From Pedobacter sp. Leaf41 (GTDB lineage Bacteria; Bacteroidota; Bacteroidia; Sphingobacteriales; Sphingobacteriaceae): DNA of 64,000 nucleotides. The DNA is taken from positions 175,946-239,945 of the forward strand of contig NZ_LMLE01000008.1 of assembly GCF_001422545.1 (NCBI RefSeq), in the 5' to 3' direction. The notes beneath the pieces were generated by a model, which was not told the origin of the DNA, did no database searches, and saw only the letters and a program-made list of their open reading frames with translations. Each line of letters opens with the position of its first letter. Positions within the stretch are counted from its first letter, which is position 1. The translations under genes and the position numbers were made by a program. Positions 42,455 to 52,441 of the stretch are shown piece by piece.

Positions 42455-43501
42455 TTATTTATTAAAAGCGTTCCAACCTTGTGCTTTCAATTCATGAACA
42501 TTGTTTGATTTTGAAACCATTTTACATCCAGAATTTTTGTCAGTAACGTGACCAATAACGGTAATATCTACGTCGTGTTTTAGTTTCTTATAATCTTCCT
42601 GGCTGATTGTAAACAATAACTCATAATCTTCACCACCACTTAAGGCACAAACTGTAGGGTCGATACCTAATTCACGAGCTGTTTCATAAGTCATTGGATC
42701 TAATGGAATTTTCTCCTCATAAATGGTAACACCCTTATCAGATTGTTCAGCAAGATGAAGAATTTCAGAAGCCAATCCGTCCGAAACATCGATCATTGAT
42801 GTAGGTTTAATATCCATATCTTCCAAAAGTGCCACAATATCCATGCGTGCTTCAGGCTTCAATTGTCGTTCGATGATATAATCTTTTCCTTCCAAATCCG
42901 GTTGAATTTGTGGATTCTCCAAATAAATCAGCTTCTCTCTTTCTAAGATCTGAAGACCAACATAAGCGCCACCCAAATCGCCTGAAACACAAAGTAAATC
43001 ATTTTCCTGAGCGCCATTTCTATAAGTAACTTTATCTGCATCAGCATAACCAATACTCGTAATGCTAATCACCAAACCTTGTTTGCTTGATGAAGTATCC
43101 CCACCAATCAGGTCGATATTAAACTTGTTGCAAGCCAATTCAATTCCTTTATAAATTTCTTCTACAGCTTCCAGCGGAAATTTGCTTGACAATCCTAATG
43201 AAACGGTAATCTGACTTGCTTTGCCATTCATGGCGTAAATATCACTCAAATTAACCTGAACTGCTTTATAACCCAAATGCATCAAAGGCACATAAGCCAA
43301 ATCGAAATGGATCCCCTCCAAAAGTAAATCAGTAGAAACCAATATTTGTTTGCCTTTAGCATCCAAAACAGCAGCATCATCACCAACACCTTTTACCGAG
43401 TAATCGTTTCTAATTTTAAAATTGGTTGTTAAGTGTTTGATTAAACCAAACTCACCTAATTCGTTAATATCTGTACGCTCTTTATTTTCAAACATATCCA
43501 T
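42455..43501 (-). CDS. thiL: Thiamine-monophosphate kinase
   Basis: ThiL phosphorylates thiamine monophosphate to thiamine pyrophosphate. The 348-residue protein has an N-terminal ATP-binding segment (KGVGDDAAVLDAKGKQILVS then TDLLLEGIHFDL), the metal-binding GGDTSSSKQG, IDVSDGLASE and LSGGEDYELLFT. The start may be Met1 (43501) or Met3 (43495). No other thi genes are nearby and no TPP riboswitch was seen in the 175-base upstream gap. Confidence 0.95.
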   Translation of the reverse strand: MDMFENKERTDINELGEFGLIKHLTTNFKIRNDYSVKGVGDDAAVLDAKGKQILVSTDLLLEGIHFDLAYVPLMHLGYKAVQVNLSDIYAMNGKASQITVSLGLSSKFPLEAVEEIYKGIELACNKFNIDLIGGDTSSSKQGLVISITSIGYADADKVTYRNGAQENDLLCVSGDLGGAYVGLQILEREKLIYLENPQIQPDLEGKDYIIERQLKPEARMDIVALLEDMDIKPTSMIDVSDGLASEILHLAEQSDKGVTIYEEKIPLDPMTYETARELGIDPTVCALSGGEDYELLFTISQEDYKKLKHDVDITVIGHVTDKNSGCKMVSKSNNVHELKAQGWNAFNK

Positions 43502-43676
43502 CCGAAACCCCTTAAGGGTCTTTTATTAATAATTATACATTTCTAAAGGGCAAAAACCCCTATTTTTTATTTTTAAAATAATTTGTCATGCCAGGTATAG
43601 AGAAGATCCATTTGCCTAACTTCAAATCAGTGCTTCTTAGCAAACAAATTCTTCATTCGTCAGGATGACAGCATGC
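43502..43676. repeat. Intergenic TGTCAT-type dyad repeat
   Basis: TTGTCATGCCAGG (about 43586) and AGGATGACAGCAT (about 43662) form inverted ends of a repeat akin to those at 44930-44992 and 55972-56032. A small ACCCCTTAAGGGT dyad lies just before thiL. Confidence 0.5.
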
Positions 43677-44924
43677 TCAGGATGTCAAACCCTTACTCTC
43701 CATCCAATTTTTGCCTTCAGTAAACCTTGCAATCAGCATTGCCGCGACATTATCTCCAGTAGCATTTAGAAGTGTCGCCATTGGATCTACCAAAGTTCCT
43801 ATAATCATCGCCGGAGGTAAAGCTTCTGGTGGCAATTGATAAGCTGAAATCATTAATAACTCTCCAATATAACCCCCATTGGGAATTCCACCTTCTACAA
43901 TACTCACTAAAACGGTAATACCCAATGCCAAAATGATGGTATCTACATGAACCAAATCCTTTCCAAAAATAGCAAATACTACTGCTATTTTAATTATAGA
44001 ACTAATGCTCGAGCCATCCTTGTGTAATGTTGAACCTAATGGAATAGTCACATTGGTAATGTAAGCCGGAACACCCATTTTATTTGTTCCCGCTAAATTC
44101 GCAGGAATTGTTGCTATGCTGCTGCAGGTTCCAATAGAAGTTAAGGACGGTACAATGTTATTTTTCCAGAATACTTTTATTGCTTTAAAACCACCCGCAA
44201 TAAAAGCATATAATGTAAAAAATACAATGAAATAGAATGCCCCGACTCCATAGTATAACCCCAATGCTTTGGCATAAGTACCAAAAAGTTGCGGCCCGAA
44301 AACACCAACCTGATAAGCAAAATAGGCACCTAACCCTATCGGTCCAAGTTTCATAATTAAGATGATGAGTTTTTTCATCACTTCATTACCCGACACCAAA
44401 AAGTTCTTAAATCCATCACCTTCTTTTCCCGAGTATAAGGTAGAAAATCCTACTAGAACGGAGAAAATAATGAGCGCCAGCATATTTTTTCTACTGCCAA
44501 TCTCGTAAAATTCTCCAACGGTTAAGAGCTGTGTCATTTGCTCTCCGAACGATTGAATTTTTTTGGGTTCAGTTGGAATTGGATTATTGCCCAACGCCTG
44601 GTGAATAGGAAAAACCCATGTGGCAGCCAAGGTTAGAATTGCTGCAATAAGGATAGTCGATAAAAAAACCAATACCATAATGGTTAGTAGTTTCCCCAAC
44701 TTTTTTGTTCGATCTATGTTTGCAATGGCCGAAGACACTGCAAAAAACACCAATGGAATAACGGCAGTAAACAACAAATTTAAAAATATATCACCCAGGG
44801 GTTTTATACTTTCAACCTTTTGTCCAAAAATTAGCCCAATAATGCTTCCAGCAGTAATCCCTGCGAGTAGCCAAAGCAAGCCTGAGTAATTTTTTAAGAT
44901 ATTAGTTGTTCTCATTCTGATCAT
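43677..44924 (-). CDS. Dicarboxylate/amino acid:cation symporter (SDF/DctA family)
   Basis: This membrane transporter of 415 residues takes up C4-dicarboxylates or glutamate with protons or sodium ions. Eight-helix topology is visible, with the family's re-entrant serine-rich loop (SLTSIGTCSSIATIPANLAG), the following TLHKDGSSISSIIKI and the C-terminal IGTLVDPMATLLNATGDNVA carrying the substrate and cation-binding Asp and Asn. Whether aspartate, glutamate or succinate is transported cannot be told. nadA lies 75 bases away on the same strand. Confidence 0.92.
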   Translation of the reverse strand: MIRMRTTNILKNYSGLLWLLAGITAGSIIGLIFGQKVESIKPLGDIFLNLLFTAVIPLVFFAVSSAIANIDRTKKLGKLLTIMVLVFLSTILIAAILTLAATWVFPIHQALGNNPIPTEPKKIQSFGEQMTQLLTVGEFYEIGSRKNMLALIIFSVLVGFSTLYSGKEGDGFKNFLVSGNEVMKKLIILIMKLGPIGLGAYFAYQVGVFGPQLFGTYAKALGLYYGVGAFYFIVFFTLYAFIAGGFKAIKVFWKNNIVPSLTSIGTCSSIATIPANLAGTNKMGVPAYITNVTIPLGSTLHKDGSSISSIIKIAVVFAIFGKDLVHVDTIILALGITVLVSIVEGGIPNGGYIGELLMISAYQLPPEALPPAMIIGTLVDPMATLLNATGDNVAAMLIARFTEGKNWMESKGLTS

Positions 44925-44929
44925 TTATC

Positions 44930-44992
44930 TGTCATTGCGAGGTACGAAGCAATCTCAAAAAAAAATAGATTGCTTCGTACCTCATCATGACA
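44930..44992. repeat. 26-base inverted repeat between symporter and nadA
   Basis: Arms 44930-44955 and 44967-44992 pair at 23 of 26 positions around an A-rich loop; TGTCAT begins the left arm and ATGACA ends the right one. It belongs to a dispersed palindromic family and may terminate nadA transcription. Confidence 0.7.
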
Positions 44993-44998
44993 ATTTTT

Positions 44999-45997
44999 CT
45001 AGAGCCCCAGTTCTGCAGAAATATCTAACATTCTTTGAATAGGTTTACGTGCCTGCTCGATAATATGCTCTGGAACAGTTACTTCTGGGGAACTATTTTT
45101 GAGACATAAATATAGTTTTTCTAAAGTATTTCTCTTCATGTAAGGACAATCATTGCAAGCGCAACTATTATTAGGTGGCGCTGGAATAAATGTTTTATCT
45201 GGGCAAGCTTTTTCCATTTGGTGGATAATTCCACTTTCTGTAGCTACAATGAATTCTGTTGCTGGATTGGAGATGGCATACTTCAAAAGCCCTGTGGTAG
45301 AACCAATATAATCGGCCATTTGTAAAACGGCTTCTTCACATTCCGGATGTGCAATAAACCTGGCGTTAGGATGGCGTTCTTTAAGCTTCGTAATTTTTTC
45401 TTTCGAAAAAATCTCATGTACCATGCAGGCGCCATTCCAAAGCACTAAATCTCTACCAGTCTTTTTGGCAACCCAGGCGCCTAAATTCCTATCCGGACCA
45501 AAAATTATTTTTTGATCTTTTGGCAAACTTTCTACAATTTGAACAGCATTTGTAGAAGTACAAACAATATCGCTTAAGGCTTTCAACTCAGCTGTGCAAT
45601 TCACATAAGTGATGACCAAATGATCGGGATATTTTTCCTTAAATTTTCTAAACAAATGTGGTGGACAGCTATCAGCCAAAGAACAGCCTGCTTTTACATC
45701 TGGTAATAGAACTTTTTTTGTTGGAGATAAAATCTTGGCAGTTTCGGCCATAAAGTGTACTCCTGCAAAAACAATTACCTCAGCATCAGTTTTTGCTGCT
45801 TCCTGAGATAAGCCTAAACTATCACCAATATAATCTGCAATATCTTGTATATCAGGTTCTTGGTAATAATGTGCTAGTATAATTGCATTCTTTTCCTTCT
45901 TCAGTTTTTCGATTTCAACAAAGAGGTCAAGTGTAGGGTCAATTTCTTCTTCTACGTAACCTTTTTTGTTTATTTCTTCTAAGACATCTATGTTCAT
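44999..45997 (-). CDS. nadA: Quinolinate synthase
   Basis: NadA condenses iminoaspartate with dihydroxyacetone phosphate to quinolinate, using a [4Fe-4S] cluster. The 332-residue protein shows [18 protein letters not shown], the cysteines in [37 protein letters not shown] and [20 protein letters not shown]. The frame opens at 46051; the ATG at 45997 is preferred because the extra N-terminal part is lysine-rich and unconserved. It is divergent from nadB, and both act in de novo NAD synthesis from aspartate. nadC is not in the window. Confidence 0.95.
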   Translation of the reverse strand: MNIDVLEEINKKGYVEEEIDPTLDLFVEIEKLKKEKNAIILAHYYQEPDIQDIADYIGDSLGLSQEAAKTDAEVIVFAGVHFMAETAKILSPTKKVLLPDVKAGCSLADSCPPHLFRKFKEKYPDHLVITYVNCTAELKALSDIVCTSTNAVQIVESLPKDQKIIFGPDRNLGAWVAKKTGRDLVLWNGACMVHEIFSKEKITKLKERHPNARFIAHPECEEAVLQMADYIGSTTGLLKYAISNPATEFIVATESGIIHQMEKACPDKTFIPAPPNNSCACNDCPYMKRNTLEKLYLCLKNSSPEVTVPEHIIEQARKPIQRMLDISAELGL

Positions 45998-46446
45998 TTT
46001 TAAATTTTCCTTTTTTGAATTTTGACGTTGGTCAAAGATAAAGCTTTCCACGTCTCAATAATTAATAAGTTATTTTAAATAAATAAATCTTGTTTGTTTA
46101 TTAGTGTGTTGGTAACGTTGGTAAGTTTATTAAAAACGTTCTTTAATGTAAGTTGTTAATCGTTTACTAACATTTAGATTACATTTTTGTAATATGATAA
46201 GATTGATTTTCAGCACTATCGAAAAACTGGTTAATTTTTCTCCATATTGGAATGTTAATTGTTTATAAGTGTGTGAAAAGTTAATTACTCGTACAAAGGT
46301 GCTTAAAAATTGAGTAAAAGATTGTGGCAAATTGTCTTTTTAGAGTAGCTTTAAACATTCAAATTTATTTGTTAGTCTTATTTCTACATAAAGCTAACAG
46401 TTGTTCTATAGTTATCAACAGCGTTGATAAAGTAAATGTTTTTTAG
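45998..46446. promoter_or_regulatory. nadA/nadB intergenic: Divergent nadA/nadB control region
   Basis: Very A/T-rich, no gene. A perfect 8+3+8 palindrome (TTATCAAC-AGC-GTTGATAA, 46412-46430) ends 16 bases before nadB. Another dyad, ATTACA..TGTAAT, lies near 46180-46193. Both are candidate operator sites for co-regulation of NAD synthesis. Confidence 0.5.
46412..46430. promoter_or_regulatory. Perfect palindrome upstream of nadB
   Basis: TTATCAAC (46412-46419), spacer AGC, GTTGATAA (46423-46430). Odd-centred 19-base dyad 16 bases before the nadB start, positioned where a repressor would block transcription or translation. Confidence 0.5.
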
Positions 46447-48033
46447 ATGAGAAAAGTAGATTTTCTGGTAATTGGTTCAGGGATAGCGGGTTTAAGTTTT
46501 GCACTTAAGGCGGCCAAATTTGGTAAGGTTTTAATTGTTACTAAATCAAATGAAGATGAATCGAATACAAAATATGCGCAAGGTGGTGTCGCAGTTGTTG
46601 TTGATAAAGACGATTCTTTCGAGAAACATATACATGATACCTTAATTGCCGGCGACGGTTTATGCGATGAAAAAATTGTGGAAATCGTTGTAAAAGAGGG
46701 ACCTCAACGCATTCAGGAGATTATTGACTATGGTATAAATTTCGATAAAGATAACTCTGGCTTCTATGATTTAGCCAAAGAGGGCGGGCACTCCGAACAC
46801 CGTGTTCTACACTATAAAGACATCACCGGATATGAAATTGAGCGGGTACTCCTGAAGGAAATTCATGAGAATCCGAACATAGAGATATTAACACATTACT
46901 TTGCACTGGAGTTAATCACTCAGCATCACCTGGGTGAGTTTGTTGATAAACGTACTGAAGATATTAACTGTTATGGGATATATGCCTTTAACACAGAGCT
47001 TAACGATGTGGAAAAGATTGTGGCAAACGTTACGGTTATGGCTTCGGGCGGTGCCGGACATGTATATTCTGCCACAACAAACCCGGTAATTGCTACAGGT
47101 GATGGTATGGCGATGGTTTACCGGGCAAAGGGAAAGGTAAGGAATATGGAGTTTATTCAGTTTCACCCCACCGCTTTATACCATCCCGGAGAGTATCCTT
47201 CTTTCCTAATTTCTGAAGCTGTTCGTGGTTTTGGTGGTGTTCTTCGCCGTAAAAATGGTGAAGAGTTTATGCATGAATACGATGAGCGTAAATCATTAGC
47301 GCCCCGTGATATTGTTGCTCGGGCAGTTGATAATGAAATGAAAAAATCGGGTGATGAGTTTGTTTATCTAGACATCACGATGCGTAAGAAGGCTGATATT
47401 CTAAAACACTTTCCCAATATATATGCTAAATGTTTATCTATTGGTATTGATATGACGAAGGATTATATACCAGTTACGCCGGCATCCCATTATATGTGCG
47501 GAGGAATTTTAGTTGATGAATACGGAAGATCTTCTATCAAAAACCTTTATGCCTGTGGTGAGGTTTCTTCAACTGGTTTGCATGGTGCTAACCGCTTGGC
47601 TTCTAACTCTTTACTTGAGGCTACTGTTTTTGCACATCGCATTTATCAGGATGCTGTTGAGAACTTCAAAAATAATGTGATTCCAGAAAATATTCCAGAA
47701 TGGGATTCGCAAGGGGTTACGCAAAGCAATGAAGACGTTCTGGTTACCCACAATTTAAGAGAATTGCAGAAAGTGATGGGCGATTATGTTGGTATAGTTC
47801 GTTCTGATTTTCGTTTAGAAAGGGCGCACCGAAGACTGTTTTTAATTTATCAGGAAACAGAGGAGTTCTATAAAAAGAACAAGGTTTCGGTGAAGCTTTG
47901 CGAACTGAGGAATGTAATTCAGACTGCTTATTTGGTCATAAAATCGGCCATGAAGCGTAAAGAGAGTAGAGGTTTGCATTTTACGACTGATTACCCTGAT
48001 CACGCTAAAGAACTAATTGATACTGTTTTTTAA
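46447..48033 (+). CDS. nadB: L-aspartate oxidase
   Basis: NadB oxidises aspartate to iminoaspartate with FAD and passes it to NadA. The 528-residue protein has VIGSGIAGLSFALKAAKFG at the N-terminus (FAD site), EGGHSEHRVLHYKD with the catalytic His/Arg region, TGDGMAMVYRAKG, GVRRKN-like GFGGVLRRKNG, and TPASHYMCGGILVDEYGR. Length and motifs match NadB rather than a succinate dehydrogenase flavoprotein. Confidence 0.95.
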   Translation: MRKVDFLVIGSGIAGLSFALKAAKFGKVLIVTKSNEDESNTKYAQGGVAVVVDKDDSFEKHIHDTLIAGDGLCDEKIVEIVVKEGPQRIQEIIDYGINFDKDNSGFYDLAKEGGHSEHRVLHYKDITGYEIERVLLKEIHENPNIEILTHYFALELITQHHLGEFVDKRTEDINCYGIYAFNTELNDVEKIVANVTVMASGGAGHVYSATTNPVIATGDGMAMVYRAKGKVRNMEFIQFHPTALYHPGEYPSFLISEAVRGFGGVLRRKNGEEFMHEYDERKSLAPRDIVARAVDNEMKKSGDEFVYLDITMRKKADILKHFPNIYAKCLSIGIDMTKDYIPVTPASHYMCGGILVDEYGRSSIKNLYACGEVSSTGLHGANRLASNSLLEATVFAHRIYQDAVENFKNNVIPENIPEWDSQGVTQSNEDVLVTHNLRELQKVMGDYVGIVRSDFRLERAHRRLFLIYQETEEFYKKNKVSVKLCELRNVIQTAYLVIKSAMKRKESRGLHFTTDYPDHAKELIDTVF

Positions 48034-48136
48034 ACTGATGCTGTGTTTTTTCTGAACTTATTTCAGTATATAGAAAAGAGATAAACGATTACCCTAAAAA
48101 CCTGATTTAGATTCAGGAGTATGTGAAAATATAGCT

Positions 48137-48652
48137 ATGGCACTAATACTTCCAGTAAAAAACAAATATCCTGAAATAGGAAAAGATAACTTCATCGCTG
48201 AAAACGCTACAATTGTGGGCGATGTTACTATAGGGAATAATTGTTCGGTTTGGTTTAATGCGGTGATTAGAGGCGATGTAAACGCTATTACAATTGGAAA
48301 TGAATCCAATATCCAGGATGGCGCTGTAATTCATGCTACGTATTTAAAAGCCTCAACAAACATTGGAAATAGAGTATCTGTCGGTCACAATGCAATTGTT
48401 CATGGTTGTACAGTTCAAGATCATGTTTTGGTAGGTATGGGTGCAATTGTAATGGATCATGCCGTTATTGAAGAGTATTGTATCATCGCTGCTGGATCAG
48501 TAGTGTTAGAGAACATGGTTTGTGAAACAGGTTATTTGTACGCCGGCACCCCAGCAAAAAAAATAAAGCCCATTACTGATGAGCAAAGGGCTTTATTAAA
48601 TAAGTTACCAGATAATTATATTATGTATTCCAGCTGGTTTACAAATCCATAA
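48137..48652 (+). CDS. Gamma carbonic anhydrase family protein
   Basis: The 171-residue protein is a left-handed beta-helix with hexapeptide repeats (ENATIVGDVTIGNNCSVWFN). Metal-binding histidines occur in AVIHATYLKA, RVSVGHNAIVHGCTV, and the family RGDVNAITIGN segment is present. Members hydrate CO2 or act as carnitine/acyl-binding proteins (PaaY-like). Its 3' end touches the stop of the convergent lipoprotein gene. Zinc or iron binding is predicted from the His pattern; activity is not proven. Confidence 0.9.
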   Translation: MALILPVKNKYPEIGKDNFIAENATIVGDVTIGNNCSVWFNAVIRGDVNAITIGNESNIQDGAVIHATYLKASTNIGNRVSVGHNAIVHGCTVQDHVLVGMGAIVMDHAVIEEYCIIAAGSVVLENMVCETGYLYAGTPAKKIKPITDEQRALLNKLPDNYIMYSSWFTNP

Positions 48653-50296
48653 TTAATCTTTCGGTGGGGCTGGGATAGCTAAGGGATCTTCTCTTTCCCA
48701 ATTCGGTTTAAGATCCAAAAGTGCTTTAAGGTACCATACTTTCTCCGGTTGAGTACCTGCTTTTACATTTCCAGTATCCCAGATTGCGTTTCTGTTTTCG
48801 TCATAAATTACTCTAATCATGTATTTTCCGGCGGGATAATTTGCGAAACGAAGCTTCGTATTTCCTTTTATCGGAAATGATTTGATTAGATCCTTTTTCT
48901 CTGTCAAAAATTGAACAATATAGTTTTTACTTGAATCTGGTACAGTTACATTATATATTAATGTGGTATAATTATCTGTTGGATCCAGCTTAAAGGTTTT
49001 ATTGATTTCCTTATTTTTAGCATTGAAAATTGCTGTGAAAGCTCCTGCAGCATATTTTATATCATAGGTTCGTTTTTGTTTCCATGGATACCTGATGTAG
49101 TATTTCAAGAAATCAGTACTATCTTTTATCAGTTGAAAGGTTGTTCTTTTAACAGAATCCTCTAATAAAGTAATCTTAGAAGCATCTGCTGCTGTTATTG
49201 GGAAAGGAAAAGTTAAGGTGTAGGTTTGGTAGGGATTAAGTTTACCACCACTTGCGTTATCATTAATATTTACATCGCGAACGTAATTATCCTTTTTTCC
49301 TTTGCTAAAATTAAGGGTTTGTAAAACCTTGCCTTCATCTTGAATGGCTACCTTAACAGAGTCGAAGCTTAAATCAGTAAGCCATACTTTGGCGGTATCG
49401 TTAGTTTTATTAAAGTGAACAAACTTACCTACATCTACTTTCGGAGGATCCGTAATAGTGATTTTCGGTTCTTTAAGTTGTTTGTTTGTTGTAATGGTAA
49501 TGATGCCATCATTAGCAAGTTTACGATCTGTAACACGAAAATCTGTCGCCAGCTCTTTGAACACCTGCATATTGATATTATCCAGGTTCTTATCAATCGT
49601 GATTGGATCTTTCAAAAAGCCAACTTCATCAGATACCTGTTGATATATTTTATCTCCACCACCACTACCTTCTTTAAGAGCATAAATTTTATATTGACCA
49701 GCTCTTAGATTGTTAAGCTTATAATTTCCAGAACTATCAGTCAAGGTATATATTGATGGCCTTTTCTTTCCAAAAAGTGTGTCACGTGCTAATGGTAAGA
49801 TGAAAACAGTCACGTCTTTCTCAAATTCATCGTTTAGCGAGCTTTTTACATTTCCACTCACAGATAAGGAATCAATTTCATTTCCTGTAGAAAATACATA
49901 AGATAAATTTTTGACCACATTGCTCTCATTGATATCGGCCACTGCCTTTCCAAAATTTAGGGTGTAGGTTGTATTTTTCTCTAATGTATCCTGAAGTTCA
50001 ATTTCTAGCCGCTTGGAACGAATTTTTAAAATAGGCGCTCGTTCCTGCTCTGGTGAAATACTAAATTCTTTTGATTCATCCACAAGCTTAAAATATTCAT
50101 CAAACTCAATTGTAATTTTTTTTGCATTAAAATTACGAGTTTGATTTTTTGGCGTCATATTTAAAATTTTAGGTGGAGTAGAATCTTTCGGTCCACCCTG
50201 TGGTGTTTGCATACTTGCACAACCCATAAATAGGATAGAGATAATAACAACTGCTAAAATTTTTTTGTTAAAATACTGAGCTTTTAAATTTGGCAT
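48653..50296 (-). CDS. Ig-like domain lipoprotein (Big_5 type)
   Basis: The 547-residue protein has a lipoprotein signal (ILAVVIISILFMGC, Cys at about residue 26) followed by ASMQTPQGGPKDSTPPKILN, a hallmark of Bacteroidota surface lipoproteins with an N-terminal Big_5 domain. It continues with beta-rich repeats, including a carboxypeptidase-regulatory-like segment (LTDSSGNYKLNNLRAGQYKI). It probably sits in the outer membrane. No catalytic motif; exact role unknown. Confidence 0.85.
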   Translation of the reverse strand: MPNLKAQYFNKKILAVVIISILFMGCASMQTPQGGPKDSTPPKILNMTPKNQTRNFNAKKITIEFDEYFKLVDESKEFSISPEQERAPILKIRSKRLEIELQDTLEKNTTYTLNFGKAVADINESNVVKNLSYVFSTGNEIDSLSVSGNVKSSLNDEFEKDVTVFILPLARDTLFGKKRPSIYTLTDSSGNYKLNNLRAGQYKIYALKEGSGGGDKIYQQVSDEVGFLKDPITIDKNLDNINMQVFKELATDFRVTDRKLANDGIITITTNKQLKEPKITITDPPKVDVGKFVHFNKTNDTAKVWLTDLSFDSVKVAIQDEGKVLQTLNFSKGKKDNYVRDVNINDNASGGKLNPYQTYTLTFPFPITAADASKITLLEDSVKRTTFQLIKDSTDFLKYYIRYPWKQKRTYDIKYAAGAFTAIFNAKNKEINKTFKLDPTDNYTTLIYNVTVPDSSKNYIVQFLTEKKDLIKSFPIKGNTKLRFANYPAGKYMIRVIYDENRNAIWDTGNVKAGTQPEKVWYLKALLDLKPNWEREDPLAIPAPPKD

Positions 50297-50417
50297 ATTT
50301 TAAACGTTATGACGAATTTTTGATGTTTTTGGAAATCTGATATTAAAAAAAGTTTTTACGCTTTTATATCGCTTTATTTTAAGCAGATATATTTTTACTT
50401 AAATTATTGATAATCAA

Positions 50418-52280
50418 TTACTTACCAATGTAGACCATTAAAACTGAAATATCTGATGGTGATACACCGGAAATTCTTGATGCCTGGCCTAATGTGCGTG
50501 GTTTTATTTTGAATAACTTTTCACGGGCTTCTTTTGAGATGGAAACAATTTTATTGTAGTCGAAATCAGGTTTGATTTCCTTGTCTTCCATTTTCAACAT
50601 TTTAGCTACTATCTCATTTTCTTTTTCAAAATAACTCTCATATTTAATTTTGATTTCTGCTTGTTCTATGGTTTCATTATCTAAATCTTTGGTGGCTTTA
50701 GCCAATGGTTTACTTACTTTTATAAGATCTTGTAAACCCACATGTGGACGACCAGCTAAACTATGAAGTTTTACATTTTGATTTAAGATACTCGAACCTA
50801 AGCTTTCTAACATAGGATTAGCATCAGCCATTTCTATTCCTTGACTTCTGGTAAATTTAACTAAAGCTTCTGCTGCTTCAACTTTATGTTTAACCTTTTC
50901 TAAGCGTTCATCAGATATCAAACCTAATTCATGTCCGATAGGAGATAAGCGAATGTCTGCATTATCCTGTCTCAACAATAAACGATGTTCTGCTCTGGAG
51001 GTAAACATTCGATAAGGTTCGTCAGTTCCTTTGGTTACTAAATCATCAATCAAAACACCTATATAACTGTCTGATCTTTTCATAATCAGCTCGTGTTTGT
51101 CATTAATTTTTTGATGCGCATTGATACCGGCCATGAAACCCTGGCAAGCTGCTTCTTCATAACCTGTGGTTCCATTAATCTGACCTGCTAAAAATAAATT
51201 ATTTATTAATTTAGTTTCCAGGGTAAGTGATAATTGAGTAGGGGGGAAGAAATCGTACTCGATAGCATAGCCAGGTCTGAACATTTTTGCATTCTCAAAA
51301 CCTGGAATCAATCGAAGAGCTCTTTGCTGTACATCTTCTGGAAGAGAAGTTGAAAAACCATTCACGTAAATTTCACAAGTGTTCAATCCTTCAGGCTCTA
51401 CAAAAATTTGGTGCCTGTCGCGTTCAGCAAAACGGTTAATTTTGTCTTCAATGGAAGGACAATATCTTGGGCCTAAACCTTTAATCCTGCCTGTAAACAT
51501 TGGTGATTTTTCGAAGCCTTCTTTAAGTGTTTCATGTACATCTCCGTTAGTATAAGTAATCCAACAGCAACGTTGGTCTGTTGAAACCTCGGTATCTGTG
51601 AAAGAAAATTTACTGGGGTTTTCATCTCCCCATTGCTCTTCCATTTTTGTATAGTCTAAACTTCTTCCGTCCACTCGTGGAGGCGTACCTGTTTTCATTC
51701 TACCGGCCTCCATGCCTAGTTCCACCAATTGTTCTGTAATGCCAGTTGATGCTCTTTCTGCCGTTCTGCCTCCACCAAACTTCTTTTCGCCTATATGCAT
51801 CACACCATTTAGGAAGGTTCCATTTGTGAGCACTACTGCTGTACTTTCAATTTCTATTCCTAATGATGTTTTTACGCCGTAGACGGTATTATCTTTAACT
51901 AGTAAACCAACAACACTATCTTGCCATAGATCTACATTAGGCGTTCTTTCTAAAGCTAAACGCCATTCTTCTGCAAAGCGCATCCTGTCAATTTGTGCTC
52001 TTGGGCTCCACATTGCCGGACCTTTTGACTTGTTTAACATTCTGAATTGAATGGTTGATTTATCAGATATAATTCCTGAATAGCCACCCATTGCATCTAC
52101 CTCGCGAACAATCTGTCCTTTCGCTACCCCACCCATTGCTGGGTTACAACTCATCTGGGCTATGGTACCCATATTCATTGTGATTAATAAAACTGATGAG
52201 CCCAGGTTGGCGGCAGCGGCAGCAGCTTCGCATCCTGCATGTCCAGCGCCAACAACAATCAAATCGTATTTTGAAAACAT
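50418..52280 (-). CDS. mnmG: tRNA uridine 5-carboxymethylaminomethyl modification enzyme MnmG (GidA)
   Basis: MnmG with MnmE modifies the wobble uridine of several tRNAs using FAD and methylene-THF. The 620-residue protein has the FAD motif [15 protein letters not shown] at its N-terminus, [21 protein letters not shown], and [14 protein letters not shown] with the catalytic Cys region, and [13 protein letters not shown]. Two parS-like sites lie in the 160-base upstream gap, as often found near gidA and the replication origin. Confidence 0.97.
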   Translation of the reverse strand: MFSKYDLIVVGAGHAGCEAAAAAANLGSSVLLITMNMGTIAQMSCNPAMGGVAKGQIVREVDAMGGYSGIISDKSTIQFRMLNKSKGPAMWSPRAQIDRMRFAEEWRLALERTPNVDLWQDSVVGLLVKDNTVYGVKTSLGIEIESTAVVLTNGTFLNGVMHIGEKKFGGGRTAERASTGITEQLVELGMEAGRMKTGTPPRVDGRSLDYTKMEEQWGDENPSKFSFTDTEVSTDQRCCWITYTNGDVHETLKEGFEKSPMFTGRIKGLGPRYCPSIEDKINRFAERDRHQIFVEPEGLNTCEIYVNGFSTSLPEDVQQRALRLIPGFENAKMFRPGYAIEYDFFPPTQLSLTLETKLINNLFLAGQINGTTGYEEAACQGFMAGINAHQKINDKHELIMKRSDSYIGVLIDDLVTKGTDEPYRMFTSRAEHRLLLRQDNADIRLSPIGHELGLISDERLEKVKHKVEAAEALVKFTRSQGIEMADANPMLESLGSSILNQNVKLHSLAGRPHVGLQDLIKVSKPLAKATKDLDNETIEQAEIKIKYESYFEKENEIVAKMLKMEDKEIKPDFDYNKIVSISKEAREKLFKIKPRTLGQASRISGVSPSDISVLMVYIGK

Positions 52281-52295
52281 TTTCTTTTTCTATTA

Positions 52296-52311
52296 TGTTC
52301 CACGTGGAACA
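52296..52311. promoter_or_regulatory. parS: parS-like site 1
   Basis: TGTTCCACGTGGAACA, a perfect 16-base palindrome differing by one base from the common parS consensus TGTTNCACGTGAAACA. Likely ParB binding site 15 bases upstream of mnmG. Confidence 0.75.
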
Positions 52312-52394
52312 GTTGTATTATTCATCTGGTATGTTAAATCTATTCAAGAATTCCCATGAAGAATTAACCATTATCGTATCAGCAGCGATCAAAA

Positions 52395-52410
52395 TGTTCC
52401 ACGTGAAACA
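52395..52410. promoter_or_regulatory. parS: parS-like site 2
   Basis: TGTTCCACGTGAAACA fits the parS consensus TGTTNCACGTGAAACA exactly. It lies 84 bases from site 1, between mnmG and the ABC-F gene. Confidence 0.85.
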
Positions 52411-52441
52411 TACTGAAGGAACGACTATAAAATTATCTTTT

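Noticed and set aside
43502..43676. Possible TPP riboswitch before thiL
   Set aside because: No thi-box-like conserved segments were seen; the region is a palindromic repeat.
46130..46330. 66-residue minus-strand frame between nadA and nadB
   Set aside because: Low-complexity A/T-rich sequence in a divergent promoter region; no sign of coding constraint.
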